DNA from: JAFGED01 sp034430835
Lineage (GTDB): Bacteria > Chloroflexota > Anaerolineae > B4-G1
Assembly: GCA_034430835.1 (NCBI GenBank)
Contig: DAOUDX010000364.1
Span: 1 to 13,305, forward strand
Reading direction: 5' to 3'
Length of the DNA stretch: 13,305 nt
Positions 1 to 7,615 of the stretch are shown piece by piece. Positions within the stretch are counted from its first letter, which is position 1. Every line of letters begins with the position of its first letter. The position numbers and the translations under genes are program-made. The notes under the pieces are model-generated. The model saw nothing but the letters and a program-made list of their open reading frames with translations. It did not search any database and was not told where the DNA came from.

Positions 1-143
1 CGTGTTGGCAACCTGTCATCAGAGAGCGATCCCTATCCTGGACTTCTTGGTCGAGTTGCAGCGTGCTGTGGGAAACCCGCCGTCCCTAGGTCCACCGCAG
101 CCCGCTCCCACTTGACGCTAAACAAGTACTTTCTGAGTATGGG

Positions 144-1034
144 CTAAAGGATTCTCTCCAGCCAGGGAAGTCCATACAGCACGGCGACGACGCTCAGCCC
201 CCACAGGAGGATCGAGACCTGAAATGGACGATCAGAGAGGATGATCTCCTCAGGTTCGCCGCCGATGCCTCTGACGTGGATCAGATAGAGATAGCGAAAG
301 ACGGCATAGAGGACGAATGGGATGGTGAGCATCATCGCGTGGTTAGCGGGCAGACCTTCGGCAGAAAAGGTATAGAGGGCGTATGCCAGCAGTGTCGATG
401 CAGTCACGATGCTGATGGCGTGGTCGAGCAATTGTAGATTGTACTCTTCCAAGCTCTGCCGGTGAGCGTTGGCGTTTTCCTTGAGCAGCACCAGCTCGTG
501 GCGGCGTTTCCCAAAGCCGATCAAGAGCGACACCAGCATCATGCACACGTAGAGCCACGGTGAGAAGCGCTCCGCATCCACCAGCGGTACCCCTGCCGCG
601 ACGCGTAGCAGGAAGCCAGCTGCGATGAGCATCACGTCGATGATGACGACGTTCTTGAGCCAGAAGGAATAGGCGATCTGGATCAGCAGATAGAGAGTCA
701 AGATGGCGCCAAAGAGCGGGGCGAGGAGAAAGCTCAGGGTCAGCCCGACGAGCGGGATGAGGATGGCCGCGGCGATGGCTGCTCTGGTGCCCAACTGGCC
801 GCTGGCGATAGGCCGTTTCTTTTTCCTGGGATGTTGGCGGTCCTTTTCGGCATCGACCAGGTCGTTGATGATGTAGACCGCTCCAGAGATCATGCACAGC
901 AAAACGAACCCGGCAATGGTCTTGGCCAGGTAGTTCAACTCGATCAGTTTCTTGTCAAAGACCAGTGGAGCGAAAACAAAGACGTTCTTGATCCACTGTT
1001 TGGGGCGCATGGTCTTGATCAGGCCGATAATCAT
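144..1034 (-). CDS. UbiA-family prenyltransferase, decaprenyl-phosphate phosphoribosyltransferase-like
   Basis: A 296-residue polytopic membrane protein. It opens with MIIGLIKTMRPKQWIKN and carries the first Asp-rich motif of the UbiA superfamily, NDLVDAEKD, at residues 57-65, followed by the basic HPRKKKRPIASG stretch. The second conserved region, YSFWLKNVVIIDV, lies at about 122-134. Multiple hydrophobic segments fill the remainder. In the phosphoribosyltransferase branch of UbiA these regions bind a polyprenyl phosphate and PRPP with Mg2+; in mycobacteria the product feeds decaprenyl-phosphoryl-arabinose synthesis. The exact substrate here is inferred. The start was set at 1034 because GGAGG sits 7 nt upstream and homologous sequence begins there; the same frame stays open upstream to about 1475, but only as the antisense of tlyA. 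It is divergent from tlyA and the downstream neighbour is outside the window. Other UbiA functions cannot be excluded. Confidence 0.85.
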   Translation of the reverse strand: MIIGLIKTMRPKQWIKNVFVFAPLVFDKKLIELNYLAKTIAGFVLLCMISGAVYIINDLVDAEKDRQHPRKKKRPIASGQLGTRAAIAAAILIPLVGLTLSFLLAPLFGAILTLYLLIQIAYSFWLKNVVIIDVMLIAAGFLLRVAAGVPLVDAERFSPWLYVCMMLVSLLIGFGKRRHELVLLKENANAHRQSLEEYNLQLLDHAISIVTASTLLAYALYTFSAEGLPANHAMMLTIPFVLYAVFRYLYLIHVRGIGGEPEEIILSDRPFQVSILLWGLSVVAVLYGLPWLERIL

Positions 1035-1081
1035 TGCATAGCCTCCAGGCTCTGGTGAGAGGCAGAGCGTGAACCCTGAGG

Positions 1082-1110
1082 ATGATACCAGAAGACCGAC
1101 TTTTCGGCAA
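1082..1110 (-). promoter_or_regulatory. Predicted sigma70 promoter of the UbiA-family gene
   Basis: On the minus strand a TTGCCG -35 box (1110-1105) and a TATCAT -10 box (1087-1082) are separated by exactly 17 nt. The predicted start near 1075 leaves a leader of about 40 nt that contains the GGAGG ribosome site of the UbiA gene. Predicted by eye from consensus only. Confidence 0.5.
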
Positions 1111-1145
1111 GCGCTGTTGGCAATTGTCCTGCGAATTGTCACTGC

Positions 1146-1174
1146 TTGCTTTTGGCCCGTTCTTGGGGTATGAT
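1146..1174 (+). promoter_or_regulatory. Predicted sigma70 promoter of tlyA
   Basis: TTGCTT (1146-1151) and TATGAT (1169-1174) are separated by 17 nt. The expected transcription start, about 1181-1183, falls on or just before the tlyA ATG at 1183, so the mRNA would be leaderless or nearly so. The -35 box is a weak match; the -10 box is good. Confidence 0.45.
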
Positions 1175-1182
1175 AGGGCCGA

Positions 1183-1977
1183 ATGGCAAAAAGGCAGCCG
1201 CGAGAACGCTTGGACGTTCTTCTGGTCGAACGGAAACTGGCAGAGAGCCGTGCGCAGGCCCAGCGGCTGATCCGCGCAGGGCTGGTGAGCGTGGAGGGCC
1301 AGGCAGCCGACAAGCCCGGGACTCTGGTAGCGGCAGATGCAGAGATTGCGCTACAAGCTCGCCCGCGCTTCGTGAGCCGAGGTGGGGAGAAGCTGGAAGC
1401 GGCGCTGGGGCATTTCGGGCTAGACGTGGCCGGGGTGGTGGCGGCCGATGTCGGGGCCTCGACGGGAGGGTTCACCGATTGCCTGCTGCAACACGGCGCT
1501 TCCCGCGTCTATGCTATCGACGTGGGCTATGGCCAACTGGACTGGCGGCTGCGCAACGACGATCGAGTGGTAGTGGTTGAGCGCACCAACGCTCGTTACC
1601 TGGAAAGTTTGCCGGAACCAGTGGATCTGGTCACCGCCGACGTATCTTTCATCTCTCTGGAACTGATCTTGCCGACGGCGGTGGGCTGGCTTCGGCCAGA
1701 GGGACAGGTGGTCGCGCTGGTCAAGCCGCAGTTTGAGGCGGGACGACGAGAGGTCGGCAAGGGTGGAGTGGTGCGTGACTCGGAAGTGCACCGTGACGTG
1801 CTGCGGCGCATCGTGGGGGCCGCCTCCGTGTTGGGATTGGGACTTCGCGGGTTGGTGGCCTCTCCGCTGCGGGGGCCTGCAGGAAACGTCGAATTTCTGG
1901 GGTGGTGGCAGCTTGGGGCTGAAGGGTTGGACGCTGAGGCTGCCATCGCGCCCTGTCTGTCTGGTGAGGATGTCTAG
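1183..1977 (+). CDS. tlyA: TlyA-family 16S/23S rRNA 2'-O-methyltransferase
   Basis: A 264-residue protein, the usual family length. Residues about 8-65 form an S4 RNA-binding domain (RLDVLLVERKLAESRAQAQR). The linker SRGGEKLEAAL (65-75) is diagnostic of TlyA. An FtsJ-like Rossmann methyltransferase domain follows, with the SAM motif DVGASTGGF at 89-97, DVSFIS at 153-158 and VKPQFE with Lys181. The family methylates the 2'-OH of cytidines in 16S and 23S rRNA; in mycobacteria this confers capreomycin sensitivity, and members are often labelled hemolysin A. The ATG at 1183 has only a weak AGGG upstream and sits at the predicted transcription start. Its end overlaps the next gene by 8 nt, so it heads a rightward operon of four genes. 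Confidence 0.95.
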   Translation: MAKRQPRERLDVLLVERKLAESRAQAQRLIRAGLVSVEGQAADKPGTLVAADAEIALQARPRFVSRGGEKLEAALGHFGLDVAGVVAADVGASTGGFTDCLLQHGASRVYAIDVGYGQLDWRLRNDDRVVVVERTNARYLESLPEPVDLVTADVSFISLELILPTAVGWLRPEGQVVALVKPQFEAGRREVGKGGVVRDSEVHRDVLRRIVGAASVLGLGLRGLVASPLRGPAGNVEFLGWWQLGAEGLDAEAAIAPCLSGEDV

Positions 1978-3229
1978 ATTCATGGACGAACTGGGGAATC
2001 GGTCTCAGCAGTTGGAGAGGATTCTGGCGATCAGTTGCGAGCTGACCTCCACGGTGGCGCTGGAGCCTCTTCTGCACAGGATCGTGCAGGTGGCGGCCGA
2101 GCTGACCGACAGTGAAGGAGCCTCGATTCTTCTGCTGAACACGCGGACCGGCGAGTTGCGCTTCCGTGCTGCCACCGGCGACTCGGCCGGTCAACTGCGC
2201 GACATACCCGTCCCTGTCGATGACAGCATCGCCGGGGCAGTTTTTCGCTCTGGCAAGCCTGCTGTCATCTCCGATACTCACGCCGATCCCCGCCACTATG
2301 GTGCGGTGGGCCAGCAGATCGGATTGGAGACCCATTCCTTGCTCGCTGTGCCTCTCCGGATCAAGGAGCGCCGGATCGGTGTCCTGGAGGCGATCAACAA
2401 GCAGGGGGGAGGTGGGTTCGATCGGGAGGACGTGCAAATGCTGACCACGCTGGCTGCCCAGGCTGCGGTGGCCATCGAAAACGCGCGGCTGGTGGGCGAC
2501 CTCCGCAGAGCGAACGAGCAACTGGGCACGTTGGACAAGCTAAAGTCCGACTTTATCGCCATCGCCTCCCACGAACTGCGTACTCCGCTGGGCTTGATCC
2601 TGCTCTATGCCGCTTTGCTTCGAGATCAGATGAAGGACGAAACCGGGCAGCAACTGGATGCGGTGCTGCGAGCTGCCATGCGCCTTAGGCACATCATCGA
2701 GACGATGCTCAACCTGCGCTACTTGGAGACGGGCGAGATCGCGCTGATTCCCACCCGTTTCGATCTGCGGGCCGAGATACAGGATGCGTGCGAGGATTAC
2801 AGGGCTATCGCGGAGACGGACGAGGTGGCGCTGATCACCGATCTGCCGGAGGAAGAGGTGTTCATTCTGGCAGATCGGGAAAAGGTTCGCGTGGTGCTGG
2901 ATAACCTGATCTCCAACGCAGTCAAGTTCACCCCGGCCGGTGGGCGGGTACAGGTGTCGTTGGCCTGCCAGGGTGACGAGGTCGAGGTCGCGGTAGCTGA
3001 TACTGGCATCGGCATTCTACCTGAGGATCTGGGGCAGATCTTTGGTCGCTTCTACCAGGTCGAGGATCACATGACGCGCCGCCATGGTGGTATGGGACTG
3101 GGCCTTTCCATCGTCAGGGGCCTGGTCGAGTTGCACGGCGGACGGGTGTCTGCCGAGAGCGTTCCCGACCAGGGCAGCCGTTTCACTGTGGTGTTGCCGA
3201 TGAGTGTCCCTGCGTTGGCTGACGAGTGA
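1970..3229 (+). CDS. Soluble GAF-domain sensor histidine kinase
   Basis: A 419-residue cytoplasmic kinase with no membrane segment. A GAF sensor domain spans about residues 15-165. A short coiled linker leads to the HisKA dimerisation helix with the phosphoacceptor His201 in ASHELRTPLG. The HATPase domain has an N box (LDNLISNAVKFTP, Asn312 and Asn316), G1 box DTGIG (344-348), an F-box-like FGRFYQ and G2 box GGMGLGLS (373-380). All catalytic motifs are intact, so it should autophosphorylate. The signal is unknown, and no response regulator is encoded in the window. The start is uncertain: ATG 1970 overlaps tlyA by 8 nt, while in-frame ATG 1982 lies about 11 nt after GTGAGGA and in-frame GTG 1964 is also possible. 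Translational coupling to tlyA is likely. Confidence 0.9.
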   Translation: MSRFMDELGNRSQQLERILAISCELTSTVALEPLLHRIVQVAAELTDSEGASILLLNTRTGELRFRAATGDSAGQLRDIPVPVDDSIAGAVFRSGKPAVISDTHADPRHYGAVGQQIGLETHSLLAVPLRIKERRIGVLEAINKQGGGGFDREDVQMLTTLAAQAAVAIENARLVGDLRRANEQLGTLDKLKSDFIAIASHELRTPLGLILLYAALLRDQMKDETGQQLDAVLRAAMRLRHIIETMLNLRYLETGEIALIPTRFDLRAEIQDACEDYRAIAETDEVALITDLPEEEVFILADREKVRVVLDNLISNAVKFTPAGGRVQVSLACQGDEVEVAVADTGIGILPEDLGQIFGRFYQVEDHMTRRHGGMGLGLSIVRGLVELHGGRVSAESVPDQGSRFTVVLPMSVPALADE

Positions 3230-3247
3230 TTGGGCGGGGGTTTGGTC

Positions 3248-4066
3248 GTGACTGATCTATCGTGTCGTCACTGTGGCCGTCCCATCGTCACCCCGGCGTC
3301 CAAGTGCCCCTGGTGCGGCGAGACGATCATGGTCATTTGCGCCAGTTGCAAGGCGTACACCGATGACCAGGAATCGCATTGCGGTCACTGCGGCGAGCCC
3401 CTTCAGCCGGATCCTATGGAGCGTGTCAGGCTACACGCGCACCATCCGGAGCTGGCGCGCATGGTGGCGGATCGGGAACATGCGCAACTGGTCGCCAGCA
3501 CGGTGGTGCTCAACCACGTGGGTGATTTCTTCTACGAGAAGGAGGGGTTTCAGACTGTGTTGGCCAAGCTCTTTGGTTCTACTCGCAACCGTGGAGCGGT
3601 GCTAGCTGGCGTGGTTTTCTCTGCATACGCTTATCTGTGCCAGCGGGGGTATTGCGCGATGCGCGTGCTGATCGAACAGGATCGCGAACAGACGACTGTG
3701 AGCCAGTTACGTTCCTGGGATGGACAGCAGAGCGTGGAGAAGGCGCTGGCTGAGCAGTCTGCCCGCGCACTCACCACCTCCGAAGTGACCGAGAAGATGC
3801 TTCGCGACCTGATGGGTTTTCGGATGCGGGCGGCCGAAGGCAATCTCCTCCGCACGCCCAAGATACGTGATGCGCCGACGCGCTCGGCCTTTTCAGTCAT
3901 CGATCAGTTGGCCCGCATGACCGAGCTGCCCGACCACGACCGGGTGGAGTCCTGCCGCACGATCTACCGGCTACTGAGTGCTTTTGTGGAAGAGGATCCC
4001 AGTCGCGCGCGAGTCCTGGCATCGGAGACGAAGCGGCTCTTGTGCGAGCTCGATGACTATGCTTGA
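3248..4066 (+). CDS. Double-zinc-ribbon protein of unknown function
   Basis: A 272-residue protein. The first 50 residues contain four Cys pairs: CRHC (6-9), CPWC (20-23), CASC (31-34) and CGHC (45-48). These form two zinc ribbons, as in the DZR domain. The remaining about 220 residues are hydrophilic and predicted mostly helical, and I do not recognise them as a known family. The GTG start at 3248 was chosen because GGCGGGGG lies 7 nt upstream; a TTG at 3230, directly after the kinase stop, is the alternative and would add six residues. It lies between a histidine kinase and a transporter in the same apparent operon, so a regulatory or adaptor role is possible but not shown. Double zinc ribbons mostly mediate protein or nucleic-acid contacts. 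Confidence 0.8.
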   Translation: MTDLSCRHCGRPIVTPASKCPWCGETIMVICASCKAYTDDQESHCGHCGEPLQPDPMERVRLHAHHPELARMVADREHAQLVASTVVLNHVGDFFYEKEGFQTVLAKLFGSTRNRGAVLAGVVFSAYAYLCQRGYCAMRVLIEQDREQTTVSQLRSWDGQQSVEKALAEQSARALTTSEVTEKMLRDLMGFRMRAAEGNLLRTPKIRDAPTRSAFSVIDQLARMTELPDHDRVESCRTIYRLLSAFVEEDPSRARVLASETKRLLCELDDYA

Positions 4067-4088
4067 GGCTTTCCTGGCAGTTTGAACG

Positions 4089-5276
4089 ATGAATGCGACC
4101 GATAACGGCGACCGAAAGGCTGTGTATCCTTGGTCGTTCTTTGTCGGCATGGTATCCTCCTTCTTGCTTTTCTTCAGCTTGCAAGCGATTTTTCCTATCT
4201 CTCCCCTGTACCTTGTCAAAGTGGGCGGTTCGCCTGCCGATAATGGCCTGGCTACCTGGGTCTTTGCGTTGGCAGCCTTGCTCACCCGTCCCCTGGCGGG
4301 GTTTCTGTCCGATCGCTGGGGACGCAAGCCGATCCTGGTGATAGGGGCTTTCCTCTTTGGGGGCGGGCCGGCGCTCTACGCCTTTGCCTCCACCATACCT
4401 CTGCTGCTCGTGGTGAAGGTCTTTCATGCTATCGGGCTGGCCTGTTTCTCGACGGTATACCTGGCCTTTATCGCCGATTTGCTCCCGCCTGATCGCTATG
4501 GTGAGGGATTGGGGCTGGCTGGCATCGCGTCGTCGGCGGCGATGGTGGTTGCGCCTCTATTTGGCGAGTGGATGGTTGGCGCAGTCGATTTCAAGCTATC
4601 TTTCTTTGCCTTCGGTGCCATCGGTGGGTTGGGGTTGTTGACGACGCTAGCGCTGCCTGGTGGAAACGGTGGTGCCGCGCGCCAGGCGTCCTCCGGAGAG
4701 GGGAATCTACGGGAGGCGGCGCGACAGCCGGGCGTGCGCACCGGGGCATTGGGGATGGCGTTGTTGGGCCTGCCTTTTGGTGCGTTTATCACTTTCCTGC
4801 CATTACTTGCCGATGCGCGCGATCTGGGAGGGGCTGGGTTACCTTTTGCCGTCTATGCAGCTGCCAGCACGCTGGTGCGCCCGCTGGCAGGGCGGGGCAT
4901 TGACCGATGGGGCCCTCGCGGGGTGGCGTTGATCGGTTTCACTCTGGCCGGTTTTTCATCGGCGGGCTTTGCCGTGGTTGCCGACGTGTGGGCGTTAATG
5001 GGGTTGGCCGCGCTGTTTGGGCTGAGTTTCGGTGCGGCGAGTGTGGCCTTGGATACGGTCATTCAATCCAGTGTTGGGCACTCGCTACGGGGAAGCGCTG
5101 CGGCGATCCAGTATACGGCCTTCGACGCACTGGTAGGCTTTGGAGGACTGGGTCTCGGGGCACTATCTTACGAGACGAACTATGGCGTGATGTACGCCGT
5201 TGCTGGCGGTCTTGTGTTAGCGGGGGTACTGGTGGGCGGGGTCGCGTCGAGAGCTCGGGGTGCTCTCCGGATGTGA
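4089..5276 (+). CDS. Major facilitator superfamily transporter
   Basis: A 395-residue, strongly hydrophobic protein consistent with 12 membrane helices in two halves. The signature motif A between helices 2 and 3 is GFLSDRWGRK at residues 71-80. A related copy, RPLAG..IDRWGPRG, occurs at about 264-278 in the second half; the RPLAG and DRWG parts are shared, which reflects the internal duplication of MFS proteins. A hydrophilic central loop (about 190-218) separates the halves. The substrate is not evident; drug or sugar efflux carriers look similar. It follows the zinc-ribbon gene by 22 nt and has no clear ribosome site, so it probably depends on the upstream transcript. It ends 21 nt from the convergent pyrC stop, and I see no clear terminator hairpin in that gap. 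Confidence 0.88.
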   Translation: MNATDNGDRKAVYPWSFFVGMVSSFLLFFSLQAIFPISPLYLVKVGGSPADNGLATWVFALAALLTRPLAGFLSDRWGRKPILVIGAFLFGGGPALYAFASTIPLLLVVKVFHAIGLACFSTVYLAFIADLLPPDRYGEGLGLAGIASSAAMVVAPLFGEWMVGAVDFKLSFFAFGAIGGLGLLTTLALPGGNGGAARQASSGEGNLREAARQPGVRTGALGMALLGLPFGAFITFLPLLADARDLGGAGLPFAVYAAASTLVRPLAGRGIDRWGPRGVALIGFTLAGFSSAGFAVVADVWALMGLAALFGLSFGAASVALDTVIQSSVGHSLRGSAAAIQYTAFDALVGFGGLGLGALSYETNYGVMYAVAGGLVLAGVLVGGVASRARGALRM

Positions 5277-5297
5277 GATGTCCAGATCCACGCTAGG

Positions 5298-6536
5298 TTA
5301 GTACTTGTCCTGTGCGTACACCTCTCTCCCGTGCACGAACACGTGCTCCACGTACCCTCTTACCTTGCGCCCCGCGAAGGGGGACCAGCCGCACTTGGTG
5401 TGCAGCGGCCGCTCGTCGATAACCCACTCCACCTCGGGGTTCACCAACGTCAGGTCGGCGTCGCAGCCGGGCGCAATGCGGCCCTTGCGGGCCAGGCCAA
5501 AGACGCGGGCGGGGCCCTGGGCCATCAGACGCGCGATCTCCTGCAGGGACAGTCCCCTCTCGTGGGCGGCGGTCAGCATCAGCGGCAGCGCAGTCTCCAG
5601 GCCCGGTACGCCAGCGGGTGGAGTGGGACAGCGTTTCTCCTCCAGTGTGTGCGGCGCGTGGTCGGTGGCCAGGCAATCGATGACGTCCAGGTTCTCCCAC
5701 AGCGTGTCGGCGTCCTCTTGCGAGCGCAGCGGGGGATTCATCTGCGCCAGGCTGCCCAGGCGGGTCTCGTCTTCGGCGGTGAGGAACAGGTGGTGGGGTG
5801 TCACTTCGCAAGTGACGTTGACACCGCGCGCCTTGGCATCGCGGATGAGGGCCAGCTCGTGAGCGGTGGAGATGTGGCAGATGTGCAACCTTGTCCCGAA
5901 TCGCTCGGCCAGCGCCAGCGCGCGCGACACGGCCAGGGCGGCGCACAGCGGCGGGCGACGCAAGCCCTTCTTGGCAAAATGGGCGACGGCCTCCTCGTCT
6001 TCGGCGTGAACGGCGACCACGCCGGGGTAATGCTCAAAGTGGGCGGACTGTCCCACGAGGTCGGAAACCAGCAGGCTGCCAGTGCTGGAGCCCATGTACA
6101 GCTTGAGCCCCACGACATCCTCCATCCCGGCGGCTTCCTCAGCGTTGTTCCCGGTCGCGCCGACGAAGAACCCGACCTCGCACACGGCCTTGGCTGCGGC
6201 CAGGGCGCGCGCCTGCGCCAGCGTCTCGTGGTCGATGAGCGGGGGGTTGGTGTTGGGCATCGCCAGCACGGTGGCAAAGCCGCCCGCGACCGCTGCGCGG
6301 GTGCCGCTGGCGAAATCCTCCTTGTGCTCCCCGCCGGGTTCCCGCAGGTGAACGTGGGGGTCGATCAGGCCGGGGAAGACGAGCAACCCCTCGGCATCGA
6401 CGACGCGCGCGCCGGGTGGGACGGCCAGCCTGGGGCCGATGGCAGCGATGGTGTCGCCCTCGACGAGAACGTCAATGTGTTCTGCCGTCTTGGACGCGAC
6501 CACCGTGCCGTTGCGGATGAGAATGTGTTTCCCCAC
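5298..6536 (-). CDS. pyrC: Dihydroorotase
   Basis: A 412-residue class I dihydroorotase. It interconverts carbamoyl-aspartate and dihydroorotate, the third step of pyrimidine synthesis. The amidohydrolase metal site is visible: DPHVHLREPG (His61, His63), GLKLYMGSSTGS with Lys145 as the likely carboxylated bridging lysine, His177 in HAED, His221 in CHIS, and Asp292 in TDHAPHT. MPNTNPP (93-99) is also typical. The start is GTG 6536, supported by AGGG about 7 nt upstream and an N-terminus that matches the family. It begins only 2 nt after the hicA stop, so its translation is probably coupled to the toxin gene. It is the last gene of the operon and is complete. Confidence 0.95.
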   Translation of the reverse strand: MGKHILIRNGTVVASKTAEHIDVLVEGDTIAAIGPRLAVPPGARVVDAEGLLVFPGLIDPHVHLREPGGEHKEDFASGTRAAVAGGFATVLAMPNTNPPLIDHETLAQARALAAAKAVCEVGFFVGATGNNAEEAAGMEDVVGLKLYMGSSTGSLLVSDLVGQSAHFEHYPGVVAVHAEDEEAVAHFAKKGLRRPPLCAALAVSRALALAERFGTRLHICHISTAHELALIRDAKARGVNVTCEVTPHHLFLTAEDETRLGSLAQMNPPLRSQEDADTLWENLDVIDCLATDHAPHTLEEKRCPTPPAGVPGLETALPLMLTAAHERGLSLQEIARLMAQGPARVFGLARKGRIAPGCDADLTLVNPEVEWVIDERPLHTKCGWSPFAGRKVRGYVEHVFVHGREVYAQDKY

Positions 6537-6538
6537 GA

Positions 6539-6748
6539 TCAGACCCTGTCGAAATCCTGGAGATCGATGTCCAGTTGCCGCAATGTACGTGACAGCAAGC
6601 CTGGGCTAATTTCCTTAGAGCGGTGATAAGGGATGGGGGCTTGTTTCTGTGTCGTAGGATTGCGCCAGATTTCGTGGCTGCCAGCACCGTACCGGGTGCG
6701 GTAGCACCCGAGCCGTCGTAGTCTTCTGGTGAGTTCGGTGTGCTTCAT
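6539..6748 (-). CDS. hicA: HicA-family toxin (mRNA interferase)
   Basis: A 69-residue protein with the HicA/YcfA double-stranded RNA-binding-like fold. Visible features are MKHTELTRRLRRLG at the start, the loop GAGSHEIWRNP with the presumed catalytic His25, IPYHRSKEISPGLL in the middle and a C-terminal LRQLDI helix. HicA toxins cleave mRNA and are held inactive by HicB. The ATG overlaps the hicB stop codon in ATGA, the usual coupled arrangement for the hicB-first order. No disruption is visible, so the toxin is likely functional. It lies directly in front of pyrC inside the pyrimidine operon, an unexpected location. Confidence 0.85.
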   Translation of the reverse strand: MKHTELTRRLRRLGCYRTRYGAGSHEIWRNPTTQKQAPIPYHRSKEISPGLLSRTLRQLDIDLQDFDRV

Positions 6749-6999
6749 GCCGGCACGAGCACGTGAGAACGGAAAGGGGTGGAAGAGATGACTTTGAGTG
6801 TTTCAGGGAGTGGGTCTCCCTCGGCTTGCATGGAGGCGATCAAGGCACTCGCCACGTGTGGGGCGAGTTCCAGGACTTCCTCGACCGTGTTTCCCGCTAC
6901 GATTAGGTTTGGCAGATCGGGACTGGTGGCAACGTAACGATAGTCGCCACCGTCATCCAGCTCCTCGATCTCAATCGGCAGGTCGTATAGCACTGCCAT
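6745..6999 (-). CDS. hicB: HicB-family antitoxin
   Basis: An 84-residue protein with the HicB fold: a strand pair around YRYVATSPDLPNLIVAGNT (20-38), then the helix VEEVLELAPHVASALIASM. HicB neutralises HicA. ATG 6999 was chosen because a strong GAGGAGGT site ends 7 nt upstream; the frame remains open further upstream but that part has no family similarity. It is short: after about residue 65 there is only a small tail (ending LVPA) and no obvious helix-turn-helix or ribbon-helix-helix domain. Autorepression by this protein is therefore uncertain. A good promoter lies just upstream. Confidence 0.82.
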   Translation of the reverse strand: MAVLYDLPIEIEELDDGGDYRYVATSPDLPNLIVAGNTVEEVLELAPHVASALIASMQAEGDPLPETLKVISSTPFRSHVLVPA

Positions 7000-7033
7000 C
7001 TCTGTACCTCCTCTGCCTGTGCTTGCGTTTGTC

Positions 7034-7062
7034 ATCGTACTATCCATTGGCGATCTTGTCAA
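7034..7062 (-). promoter_or_regulatory. Predicted internal sigma70 promoter for hicB-hicA-pyrC
   Basis: On the minus strand, TTGACA (7062-7057, a perfect -35) and TACGAT (7039-7034) are separated by exactly 17 nt. The -35 lies inside the last codons of the cyclo-ligase gene, and its stop codon (7042-7040) sits at the spacer edge. Transcription would start near 7027, leaving about 28 nt with the strong hicB ribosome site. Consensus match only; activity is inferred. Confidence 0.55.
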
Positions 7063-7615
7063 GACGCCCCGTCGAAAACAGCGTGGTTGGCGTGGCGATC
7101 CAGTCCATCCGCTGATCGTGTGTGCCGCAGGGCAGCTCGTCGGCCAGGCACTCGTTGAAGGCGATGCCTATCCGCAGGGCGGGTGTGGTGGGCAGGAAGC
7201 GGTCGTAGTAGCCCCCGCCGAACCCCAGCCGCCCTCCGCGCCGGTCGAAGGCCACGCCGGGCACCAGTACCACATCCAATCGGGTGGGGTCGATCACCGG
7301 CAGGTCTGCGGCAGGCTCCAGCATGCCGAAGCGATGGCGCACCAGGCGGGCAGGATCGTAGGGGTGGATCACCAATTCCTTTCCTTCGATTCGTGGGGCG
7401 GCCCAGCGGACGCTGGGGAGAAGGTCGAAGAGCAGGCCCAGGTCCGGCTCGCTGCGGAACGCGAGGTAGGTGAGCACGGTCTGTGCCTCCCGCAACGCTG
7501 GCCAAGCTGCCAATTGGTGGCAAAGCGCGGCGGAGGCGGCGGCGACGTTCCCGGGCGGGAGGCACTCGCGCAGGGTGCAGAAGTGGGTGCGGAGTTCGGA
7601 TTTGTCGGTCTTCAT
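7040..7615 (-). CDS. 5-formyltetrahydrofolate cyclo-ligase
   Basis: A 191-residue protein of standard length. The family signature is clear: VPGVAFDRRGGRLGFGGGYY at residues 118-137, followed by DRF. The N-terminal part has the basic substrate and ATP region (KSELRTHF). The enzyme converts 5-formyl-THF to 5,10-methenyl-THF using ATP, in cytoplasmic one-carbon metabolism. ATG 7615 overlaps the pyrK stop in an ATGA junction, so it is coupled to pyrK. Its presence in a pyrimidine operon is unusual but fits a link to thymidylate and folate supply. The 3' end contains the predicted hicBA promoter. Confidence 0.92.
   Translation of the reverse strand: MKTDKSELRTHFCTLRECLPPGNVAAASAALCHQLAAWPALREAQTVLTYLAFRSEPDLGLLFDLLPSVRWAAPRIEGKELVIHPYDPARLVRHRFGMLEPAADLPVIDPTRLDVVLVPGVAFDRRGGRLGFGGGYYDRFLPTTPALRIGIAFNECLADELPCGTHDQRMDWIATPTTLFSTGRLDKIANG

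Noticed and set aside
1..143. A gene downstream of the UbiA-family gene at the window edge.
   Set aside because: Only a minus-strand ATG near position 19 could open a frame and too little follows to judge. No RNA gene, repeat or terminator is evident.
1035..1475. N-terminal extension of the UbiA-family frame upstream of 1034.
   Set aside because: It runs antisense to tlyA, is low-complexity Ser/Ala/Arg-rich, and the family sequence with a GGAGG site starts at 1034.
5277..5297. A bidirectional terminator between the MFS gene and pyrC.
   Set aside because: The 21-nt gap has no convincing stem with a U run on either strand.
5331..6626. A long open frame (431 codons) on the plus strand opposite pyrC.
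   Set aside because: pyrC on the minus strand has complete dihydroorotase motifs; the opposite frame has no domain and is a codon-bias shadow in GC-rich DNA.
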